DNA from: Gordionus sp. m RMFG-2023
Lineage: Eukaryota; Nematomorpha; Gordioida; Chordodea; Parachordodidae
Length of the DNA: 64,000 nucleotides
Assembly: GCF_954871325.1 (NCBI RefSeq)
Contig: NC_088775.1
Span: 3,831,475 to 3,895,474, forward strand
Reading direction: 5' to 3'
The position numbers and the translations under genes are program-made. This document shows, one piece after another, positions 23,638 through 35,600 of the stretch. Below the pieces are notes generated by a model that had not been told where the DNA came from, searched no databases, and saw nothing but the letters and a program-made list of their open reading frames with translations. Numbering within the stretch: position 1 is the first letter of the stretch; each line of letters opens with the position of its first letter.

Positions 23638-26600
23638 ATGTTTGAATTTATAATAACAATTTTAGCTGGATTATTATCCTTTATTTTTTATCTATTATAT
23701 AAAACAGTAAAAATTAAAGAACTAATTAAGCACGAAAATGTCTCAAAATTACCTTTATTAGGTATTTTTATAAAATTTATATTTGAATTCTGGTGGTCAT
23801 AAAAATATCTCAATATAAAACTTATATGCTATTCTTAAAATCAATTTTTTTATAGATTTAGAGTGGGATAAGGTATTCCAAAGATTTTCAAAAGCTATTA
23901 CATTCAAAACTGTATCTAAAGATATTGGAGATGTGAATGAATCAGAAATTAAAGCTCTTATTAAATACCTTGAACAAGGTTCTAATTCAATATTTCTAAA
24001 TTATTAATGTTTTACTTTTATGAAGTATTTAAATATAAGAATTCAAAAAAACAAATATATTTTTAAGATATATAAGTTCAGTTTTTTCTATCATTATTTT
24101 ATTGGAAATAATATGAAATTTATATCTTGTTCTATCTTTATACTTTTACATTTCTAAAATTATAATTTGTAAGCCCTATATATATGTGTTATATAAAGTA
24201 TCAAATCTTTTTAAAATTGCAAATTTAAGAATTTTTACTTTCATTGATTAGGGAATACAATTTGATAATTTACATTCAGACCCAGCATGGAATTAAAAAT
24301 GATATGGCTTTATACATTAGATTATGTTTAAACATTTAAAATTACTAAAATTTAAAAAAAACAAATATGACTGAGCCAATTTTTAAAATTATATCAATCA
24401 GTGAAATGATTATGAAAATCTTATAATTGCTCATTTAGTGTTTATTTATATACTTTCAATTTCCCTTTTAAACAATTTGCAATACATAGCCAAAATTTAT
24501 CAACATATAATGAACTAAAAAATACTTGCTCCAGGCTTGAAAATTAAATATTGTTTCGCTAAAATTTTGACCACTGTAGTCTATATTTAGTCCCCCTATT
24601 AATTCTAACTTAAAAGCAACATGCAAATTTTTTATATATGAATTAGTCTATACAAAAGTCCAGGCCGGACCATGCAAATTGTACCAATGCAGGTCTCCTA
24701 TATAACTTGTGTGATTAGAATGTTTAAAAAAATTTTAATTTAATATTTTGGTGATTTCAAGAAAGATTACTTGGGCATCAAGTCTAAATTTAATAATTTC
24801 TAATTTATATAAAAAAAATAAATTATCAGCAGTATAAGATTTGCAATCTAATTTTTAAATAGTTAAACATTTTAAAAGGGGGTACATTATTAATTTATTT
24901 TTCTGGCACCCCCTATCTTTAGGTCTTGGCATAATTTCCTTTTATGATTTACTACAATTAGTGAGAGTCAACCAAGACCAGCTAAGATCTACCCAATCAG
25001 AATTGTTTTTTTTACCAAAAAATATAGTCAGTTGCATTCTAATCAAGTTTAGAAACCATATGATTTCCAGTTATTTTATTTTCCAAAATGGTCCGGACCG
25101 ATTTTGACTGACAAGGTAACTAGACTCCATTTAGTTTTCTAAAAATATGAGTCGGTTTAACCCAATCAAAATATTACACGAAAATGATAAAATAAACTGA
25201 AGAACCCATTTTTTTTTAAAAACATATAAATCGATTAAAACAAAGAAAAATATCTTAGAAATTTTTTTTTTCCTCGGTGAATATTTTAGCTCCACTTTCC
25301 AGACAAGACGAGCAATGATCGATTTTTTTCTTTTGATAGAAATCTTCAATTAAGATTATAAATTATTTATAATATAAATGATCATACGACACGGATGCCG
25401 GATTTTTAAACTCGATATTATTCGTATCTCGAATTATTCTTATATTTTTGGACGATCTATTCTGCACTCTATTGTTAAATTAATTAATAGTTATTAAAAC
25501 AAATAGAAATATATATATATTATACTATACTTTTTAAAGAAAATAAAATGAAGGCCATAGCATAATTTAAATATTTTATTTTAGAAAAAAATATGTTTTT
25601 TGTTGTTGTTGAAGTGTTTCACCTCTACTTTGACCATCTTATCTCTCACTTTTGCTTATAAATATGGCTTGGAGGGGGCTCTATAATTTTCTTTAAAAAT
25701 TTTTTTTGCCTATGAGGATAGGTATTCAAATTTAACACCTAAAAATAAATTAATATAATTTCATGGTTGAGGGGGGGGGGGGGGGGGTGTGAGGTTCTTA
25801 GTACTCCTCCGCTTCTATCTCAATACACCCCTGCCCTTATTATAATACTACGTAATAAAAAATAACTTTCATTTTTTTTCATACCCTACAAGAAGCGGTT
25901 AATGATAGTTACTACCAAGTCAACGTATACAAAATATTTTCTTAATCTAACTTAATGGTTCCGTCCTTGGGGGGGGGGGGGGTTGATATATAGGAGGCCG
26001 GACTCAATCATTGCTGGGATTCGAACCACATAACCATCGGATTGGTAAGCGACACTCTTGCCGACTAGATCACAGGTGCTTTCCAAAAATCACGATTTTT
26101 CAAATATATATTATAAATATATTTGGTAGTGCCTATCCTAATGAAAAATAAACAAAATACAAATTTGACAAGGTAACACCTTAAGGTAGTAAGCATCATT
26201 AACCTATATTGTACGTACCGATGACATGACGTCACGAATGACGTAGTGAGGATATCGGAAAATTATATTATAGATTATGTACAATTAACCGAAAAATGAT
26301 GGGCATCATGGATAAAGTGTAAGGAGCAAATACAAATATGTAAGAAAGCTCTGAAAGCTGCTGTTGAATTAGTTGGATATTTGCCCGAAGGAAATTTCCA
26401 AAAATATGGACGATAAATTTAAAATTTTTTAAACTATTCTTTAACATTTTAGCTATCTTAATGTTGTAAATGCAAAGGGATAATTGTAGTGCTGCAAAGT
26501 AACGACGTTACTAACTCCGTTACCTTTTTCGAAGAAAAAGAACGCCATTCGTTACCTTCTTCTAGAGGTAACGAGCAACAGTAACTCGTTTCTTTTTTTG

Positions 26601-29600
26601 TGGTCGTTTACAGCACTAGATAATTGTGCTTTGCCCCACATAAAAAAACGAGTTTCATAATTTGGAAAGAAAACACATAATTCATCAATCATGCCAAGAT
26701 TTTATAATTTCTCCACTTGAAGAGAAAAAAAATTAAAAATACGTTTGAAAGATAAATAACTATCCAAATACATGTGCTCGGCACTGCTGATTATTGGAGC
26801 TACCAATACAAGGGGGATCATCTTACTAATAATGATTTTGATGAAGCATGTGACCTGATACAAGAATTAGGCATTTTATCCAAAGAAATGATAAATCAAA
26901 ATATTTTTAGTGATATCGTAGATTTCAGAAGTCAAAACGGCGGTATATTTAATTCGCCAAAATATGCGGAAAGTAATCAGATTTTGAGCCTCGAGTTATT
27001 GGAACGGGCTTTGCCCACCTTGAGCATTAAGAGAAGTGTCTACTAATGTCTTAATAACAATTCCTTGTTATACTTCCTTTTTCAGTTAGGAATTGGTAGG
27101 TTTGGGGTAATATTCGTACGAAGGAATCGATTGAAGATCTTGAAAAACAGGATATATCGTAACCTTTGATTGATTAAGAACGAAACATTCTTGTAGAATA
27201 TTCTGATTCAAGTAAAAATGCCAAATGTTTTTTAAAACTAAAATTAGCTATGCTACGGATTATTTTATAGAATTTTTACGTAGATTCATTATATATAAAT
27301 ACTATATAGCGTTGTTAAACGGCTATTTTTGAGCCGAAAACGTCTAACTCGCTATTTTATCCAGAGAAATATAACGTAAGTCCAAAGATTCTGCTCATAG
27401 AAGGAACAAAGATCTAGACATATATTGTCGAAATCTCGAGGCCTTAGGCAATATTTTTCTGGCTAAAATATTGATATTTTATATATAATATTATCCTATA
27501 AAAAAAAATATTCATTTAAATTTGGCCATATTTGACCGGCCAAATACACATCCCTATTTTTTTTAAATATATCACGAATTTTTGTATAGTATAAGGGAGG
27601 GATTTGGGGAGGTCTTATTCAAATGATTTTTTCATTTCGGAACTGGAGATTTAAAATGCTAAATTGTCGTTCCGACAGGGCTTCGGGTCTTGCCCTCATT
27701 TTACATTAGCGATAATTAAATGTAAAAAATATTTAAAATTAAAAATCGATATTACATTTTAAATTTTTATTTAATTTTTAGTTAATAAAAAAATAAAATA
27801 TATAAATAATATGGCCACTTCATCGAGGTCATTTTCAAATAAGATTAAAATATTTTGATTTTCTAAAAACAAAATTTAAAGGACGAAAAAAAAAAAAAAA
27901 TCATTGTTTGAAAATGAGAAATGAATTATTGGTCATTTTTTTAATTTTTGTTTATCTTTATCATATACATATATTTATATGTTGTTTTTTTTCGGCAATG
28001 TGTTATTTTTTTTTTCAACTTTATATCAATTTTTACCGGAAATGTATTTCAGCATATCTCAGCATGTTTAGAACACTTATTCTAAGAGTTTCAGACAATT
28101 TTTATACGAACTTTGCAAACTTAATATAATTCATATTATTCGATTTTCTATATATATATTTTTTTATAATATAAATTATAAAATGACTCAATGGTTTTAA
28201 CAACAAAATTGTCGACGATTCATAAGATAGGTAATTCCATACATGATAAGAGTACATTTCCGGTAAAATCCGAAAAAAACGCGCTCAAATAAATGATTTA
28301 AAAGTCGTAAAAAAAATAACATATTGCCGGGAAAAACACTTATAAATTATTTCGAGAGACGTTACTTGCTTGTTATTTATTTTTTTAAATTCGGATTAAA
28401 ATTTAGTTTAGAACTGCGTCCTTTTTCTTTTCTTTCTTTTTTTTTTAGAATTCTATGATAGCTTTCTGAATAAGAATGAATTTTTAAGTTATAAGTATAC
28501 CTTTTAAACATTATTAAACCGTACAGGGGTGGTTTTGTTAAAGAGCCCTCGGGTCGGTTTTAGAAATCGGCCCGATTCGATTTAAAAACCGGCTCGATTA
28601 AGATTATAAACTAAAATAACATTATGTATGAGCCTAAAGGTTTTGCACGTAGCTGGCAGAAAATGCTTGGACATCTATTTGCCAAAATCTCGATGCTCAC
28701 ATAATATTATGAGTAGCGAAGAGAAGAGAAGAGAAGTAGCTGAAATCTTATATAACAACACTATAACAGCGTTATCTAGGATTGAAGGGTAGGGTAAGCA
28801 CTTATCAAGTTGGTTTTTTTTGTACCCATAAATTATATTGGATGCCTTTTTGGTTAACTTATTATATTTTTTTAAGGTTTTCAACTCTTTTTTTTTATGG
28901 ATTTTTCCCGGGAGATATTTTTTACAATTTTAATATAATTTTGACCGCTTTTTAAGGAATATATTCTATCATGTTTGGAATTACCTATCCTATGAATCGT
29001 AGACAATTTTGCTGTGAACCTTTGAGTAATTTAACAATTTATATATAAAAATAAAAAAAATATATAAAAATTATGATATAAATTATATCGAGTTTGAAAG
29101 TTCGTGGAAAAATTAACCGAAATTGATAGGGTAGGTAATTCCAAACATGATTGCATACATTTCCGTTAAAATTAGAAAACGCGCTCAAAATAATTGATTT
29201 AAAGTTGAAAAAAAAAATAACACATTACCGGAAAGAAGGCATTGGACGCTATCATTTCTAAGAATATTTTAATTATACCCATCAATCTTATAAAGTTATT
29301 TAACTTTTTACCAATTTTACTTTCAAATTCTTCTTTTACGGTTGATATATTGTTTACATTTTTTTAAGGGTGGAGGGGTAGGGCGGGGATTTGTGTAGGG
29401 GGGTGGGGGATTTATTAGCTGAAAATGACATTTAAGAAAACAGGCTGATTTGCTATGGAAGGGAATATTCCCTCTCCCCCCTTGGTTGCGCTTACTCTTT
29501 TATGAAGGTATTACCTCGTTATGTCGAAATCCATATATAAATAAACCAAAAAAAATAGGTTTTATCTACCTTTCTCCAGTATTCTATTCGGATAAAGGAA

Positions 29601-32600
29601 TATGATGCTCTTGTATAATTTTTTTTTATTTCTGAACAAATCGACAGCCCCGAGTTCATTTTAAATAAAAACAATAGCTAGACCTCACCCCGATCACTCA
29701 ACCCCACCCTGATCACTTAAAAATATAAGCCAAAAGTGAATTGGTTTTTTGTTCGACCAACTATGCACACGAGAGGGAAGGGTTTTTTTTTTAAAAATCC
29801 TTACTCTTTGCTCCACAAAAATTTAAAATCACTCTCATTTACTAAGATTCGTTACCAGCTGTCTAAAAAACATATTATCCTGCCTGCACGCACATTAAGA
29901 TGGGGAAGGGTCAAAAACCAAGGCACCCATTGGCAGGTCTCTAATGAAAAATTTTCTAAGACAATCGGCTTTTATTTTTTTGGATAACCGAACAGAAAAA
30001 AGTGCGACAAATAAACCTATAGATTAGAGGATACGATGGTATAGAGAGAGATGATTTTTTAAAAAAAAAAAGATATAAAATTTAAGTTTTTTTTAAAAAA
30101 CGTTCACCTTTACATTCAAAAATAAAAATCAAGCTTTTCCAAGGGTGCATTCATGCCCCTGCATTAAGAGGCGCGTGGTAAACGAACTCAGTTTACTATA
30201 CGTTTGCGATTTTAAGCGTCTCAAAACTCGAAACCTCATAACTGACCCTTCAAAAGATGTCGGAGATTCGAAAAAAATTAAAGAAAAACCCTGGGGCATC
30301 ATAGCCCATTTGGACGTGGTACCGGTCATACCCGAAGATCTGGATTATTGGAAATTCGAACCCTTTTCTGGCGAGATTGACCCTCCTAACCCTAGTATTC
30401 ATAACTTAATTTGTAACTTTTTTTTATCTTCTAAGCATTATCTACCTTATTTGTATAATAAATCTCCATTATTAACTATGGGTGTACCTTTTTTTTGGTA
30501 ATCCGATATCGGTACACTTTTTAAAACCGAACCTTTCAAATGTTGTGGCCTGCAACAACTAGAGAGATTCCCTATATTCGTAAGGGAGGGCCTTTAATCT
30601 AAAGCTCATTATTAGGTAAGATGGCGGCATACTGGATGATTGTGCGATGATTAACGGGAAGAAGTTCCCCACGCATCACAAAATGTTTGGCTAAGAGCCG
30701 TAAGAACCTAATAAACAACTCAACGTTATCCCTAGACCGCTGTGATGGAATGTAGGTTTCTCTTTACGTGTCCTAAAATTTGAATAAATCTGTTTTCACC
30801 GCGAATTATTTCGCCGCCTTCGCTTATATATCCCGACAACTCGCTTTCGATTTTGGTACCAATTAATCTCTTTCGTTGAGGGAATTCAACAAGGCGACCA
30901 TATAGGAGCAACACTCTTCTGTGGGAAATGTATAGCGTGATCGGTTTGACTTGAAAATTAAAGTAAACTCTATCTTCACAATTATAGAGTGCTATAATTA
31001 ATCGGCCCACGCGAGAAAGGGAAATTGGCGATCCCAATTATCAGGATCCTACTTAACTGATAGAGAACTACAACCTAGAGCGAGTTTGATAATCAATAAT
31101 TCATTATTTCATTCTTGGTGTCAATCGCGCAGATTAAAACGCCCTAATACATTCAGTTGTCTCGGGTGTGACAAGCCCTTCTCCGTATTCTTGGCAGGCA
31201 TTTCGTAGTACATAGCGCCAAATCCTATCAGGCCACCCCTCTAACCAAGTTTTCTTTCTATTTAAAAAATAGCCTCATCAAGATTCAATACACCTTACGA
31301 TTCTCGTCCTCACTCATTCCAGTGTGACATCATCCTGGCCACTCGCATTTCTAGAGACTGAATGTCTGACCTTAGTGATGTGTTGTGATTGGTGGGAACC
31401 CTGTGACACAAAAGATTATAACATTGGCATTCACCCCCCCCCCACCAATCTTACTCTCCTTTAGGGCAAAATGTGTTCGGTAGATGATTAGAAAAAATGT
31501 TAATCTCCCAAAATGATGAAAATAAATTAACAAATGAAAAACAGTCATAAGTTTAAAAAAAAATTTGAACCTAAAAAAGAAAATTAAATAAAAAAGGGGA
31601 TAAAAAGAGAATTTTTAATTGAATTATTTTATTTTATCAATAATTTAGATGACGATCAAGCTGACATACACACACAATGGGAAAATAGGTAATAACTGAT
31701 GTTATAATATCTATGTTTTTATATTTGCTGTCAAGCTTATCCAATAGGAATAGGGAAGGGAATTAACCCAATAGGGATAAGGGATTATTTTTTTTGAAAA
31801 ATATGAATAATTATATATAAAGAGAGAATATTTAGGCCTCGTTTATAGTAACCGCGTGTATAGCGCGTAAATCGCGTCGCCTATAAAATACATCACGTTA
31901 AATTATACAGCTATGTTTTCGTTTAGCGATGAATTAACGCAACTTTTTAAGAGACGGTTACTGTGGCTTTGCAATTAATATAAAATATCCTTATATTTAT
32001 AGGATGTAAATGAAATTATCCGAAAATAAAGTGATTGATAATTGCGTTTACTTTACTTAGCTATTTATTAACACGACGCATCATATATTGGTATATATAT
32101 TTGATGATTTATACGAAATATAATTAACAAATAAAATAATTTGCTACAGAAATTGTCAATAAAATAATAATCAATCATTCACTTTATTTTCTGGTTGAGT
32201 TCAGTAAGTCTACAAATGCAAAGTCTTTGTTTTGTATCCCAGAAATCCAATTTATTTATGTTTTTTTTGCTTCGCAATATGAAACGAATGTATGTTAGAA
32301 ATAAATAAATCACTTTGTCTGGGCTAGTGATTATTGCATTCAATAATCTCATTTACCATATGATTATATATTTTTTAAACAAAAGATACATTTATGGTCG
32401 TGGCACATTGGATTGCAAACACGTGGTTCTCGGCGTTTTGCAAGCCTTAGAACATTTCCTCGATGAATCTCAGGATCTTGATAAATTAGCGAATTCTGGA
32501 TATTTGGGAAATATAGCGCCATTTTACCTAGTCTTCGGTCACGACGAAGAGGTAGGGGGTATTAACGGGGCCAAGGTTATAGCGGAGATGTTAGCTTCAG

Positions 32601-35600
32601 AGTTGGTAAGCATTAAATTCATAATTGTTTTTTTTGAAGTGTAGTTCCTTGTCATAAAGAGATTTTGACTAAGCTATCCCGGCCCTTTTATGGCATTAGC
32701 ATCTCGCGCGAATATGATTTCGAATGCGATAATTTCGCGCCAAAAAATTATATTATATTCAAAATCAAGAATTAAAACATACATTATTATTGAAAATGAA
32801 TGGGGAATATACTATAACAATTTTTTAAAATCGCGTCGAAATAGACTCGATTAATCTAAAACTAAAACACCGTGGATTAACTATTATAACGTTCTAACTC
32901 AATTTTTTGGTCAAACTGTTATCCTTAGGTCTCCCTTCCAATCTCATTTACTTTTGTCTTTTTTTTCACACCCTCATTCAACCAGATCTTAATCAAGAGA
33001 TAGGCAAATAAAACTATGATTGTGAATTATTTATATCAAACTCAATATTAGTCGAAAGGTGCCTCCATTACGGTTTAGTCAAATTTTTGGGACCTACGCT
33101 ACGTCGTGGAGGATAGACTAAAATCGGTTGAATCGGGTTTTAATAGGAAAACCATCGGTTGAACCGTGTTTTAGACTAAAGCGATATGTTAAACCGTTTA
33201 AACGAATACTATGGCGGCTTAGCTTGATTCGTTGCGCCTCGAAGGGATGTTTCCAATTAACCGATTTCGCAACACTCCCTTAACCCCTTCTCTCCCTTTT
33301 TGGTGATATGGATATAGGACTATTCGCCATTTTTGACGGTTTTCTTCTAATTTAATTTCGAAAAAAAAAATATATTAATGATTCATATTTTAGTTATGTT
33401 GTCCTTGAATTTCTTCTTTAAATATTTTTTTTTAAAAAAATATATAAATTAAATGAACTTTTATCGATTATTTTTTTATTTTTTTTTTATTAAAAGAGGC
33501 TATTAAAAATAAATAATTGTTAATGACGAAATTAAAATTAATATTTTTATTGGATATTCAAAAATACATAAATATATCTAAAAAGGGAGGAAATATGATT
33601 TGTTTTAGATTCAAAAATAAATATTTAATCCCAAATCGTTGGATATTGTAATTTTGTAATGAGAAGGGAAGAAAAAAAAGTGATATTTATCATCGAAAAA
33701 ATAATCTTCATAAGGGTAATTGAATATGATTGGTCATTAGGGGAACCAATTATAAACGGGATGACCAATAAAAATATGGCTTCTTTTTAAATATAATATC
33801 AACATATTGTAATATCTAGAATGACGATTCATTCTTTAGAAATGCGTTGCGAATGATCGTCGAATACAAATCAGCTGGTCACCCGCCATCTTGGTTTCAC
33901 ATAATATTTTTTTTTATAATATATATATATAAATGAAACTAATATTCAAGTTTTCAGAAAATTTTTATATCAATTATTAAATTGGAAACCAAGATGGAGG
34001 CGCAACCAGCTGATATATACTTACGCATTTAGAGAGATGGTCAGTCTAGATATTAATAAATGACATTTTTTTGATGGAACTCTCCATTAAGCAACCTTGA
34101 CAGTTGCGTAAATTATAGATAATTTTAAAAAGTAAATTTAAGAAAAATAAACGGGTTTTGGTGTAGCCTATATTTTTTAAAAAAAAATGTGCTCAAACCG
34201 AACTCGTTATATTTTTAGGAAAGTGCAGACATAGAAAAGCCCTTGTCCTTCATCTTGGATGAAGGAACGAATGTTTACACAGATTTACCAATATTGCCGC
34301 TTGCCAATGGACCTAGGAATGTTGCTTGGTATATAATATTTATTTATTTTTACTTACGTAACATAATTCATTCCGTCTTCTATCGATTCGTTGGTTTATT
34401 TTATTCACGCACTCATTTATTACCAAACTACTTATATAAAGCACATCTTCAAATAAAATTACTTGAAAGGGGTTTACATTTACACGTTAGCTACCCCTTC
34501 TGGAATTCTTGCCACCATCTCCTTCGAACATCCTCCAAATCTCTAATCGCTAGCTTTTGGGTACTCCCCTATTTGAAACCTACTCTTACGCTTGCACACT
34601 ATCTCCGTAACCCATCTAATCACTCAGGTCCAATAACACAATTTTACTTCTTTTTTTGTCACATATTTACGATTATCATTTTCATACAATACGCATCACG
34701 GCGTTGGTTTCTGCAAGTCTACTCGCGTTAGCGTGTCTAAGGTAAGAAGGGTTAAAAATGGGCTCAAAATTCTGATCTTTTATGCAATTCAACCCGACAA
34801 AAAAAACTTTTTCAATCACTTTCGTATACGTTTTTAAATGAGATTAGCAGTATATTCTGGAATATTCTTTTGTGGCAGGCACCGTCAGTTCAACTCCCGA
34901 GATAATCTATTTAACGTCTTTTCCAAATCGATAAAAACATTTACTAAGCAAAATAATGGCATCAGTAAAACAGATCCAAACTAGTTATCAGATATATTTG
35001 TCTCCTCTTTTATATTTTTTATACCTCCTAAAAATTACCGCTATCTTACATATCCCCTTTTTGCTTTGTGTTATCTATAAATCTGGTTTCGTACTACAAT
35101 GGCGGACACTGAAAATTCTGCCGCGCTTGTATTAACATCAAACGTCACCAATTAGGTAGGTTAGTGAAATGTGGATATACTGACTTTATATATGAAAAAC
35201 TAACTTTTCACGGATATTTTAAGAGGAGGTCCTAATAGGAAAGTACACTAAAATCGAGTAATGTTTAACAATCAAAGTTTTGAATTTTAATGGATAATTT
35301 TATTTACGGGTTAGTGTGTCTAAAAGGTTGTCATTTTGAAATCAATACTCAAATAGTAATGCTTAGTAGATGTAAAAAATTAGATTAAATATAAAAAACG
35401 CGTACCTGAATATTCCGAGACCTAATTAATTAGATTAAATATAAAAAACGCGTACCTGAATATCCGAGACCTGGAACGCGACAGAACGAATTTTTTAACC
35501 GGAAATTGAATAGGAATCCCGTTGTTTTAGGGTCCCCAATTTTAATATATTATCTTTTATCGCTAGTTTTGGTGGGCATGGTTTAAATAAAAAAAATTTT

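Noticed and set aside
26012-26079. Functional tRNA gene
   Set aside because: The B-box is good, but acceptor and anticodon stems do not pair, so it is described as SINE-like or a pseudogene.
27908-28129. 73-codon open frame
   Set aside because: It reads through one arm of a palindromic repeat and is mostly hydrophobic A/T-rich translation.
30732-31037. 101-codon open frame on the - strand
   Set aside because: It falls inside the proposed LTR remnant, is not similar to any known protein, and its length can be explained by the higher GC of the block.
34243-34731. 162-codon open frame continuing past peptidase exon 5
   Set aside because: Similarity stops at the donor at 34329; the remainder is intron that happens to stay open.
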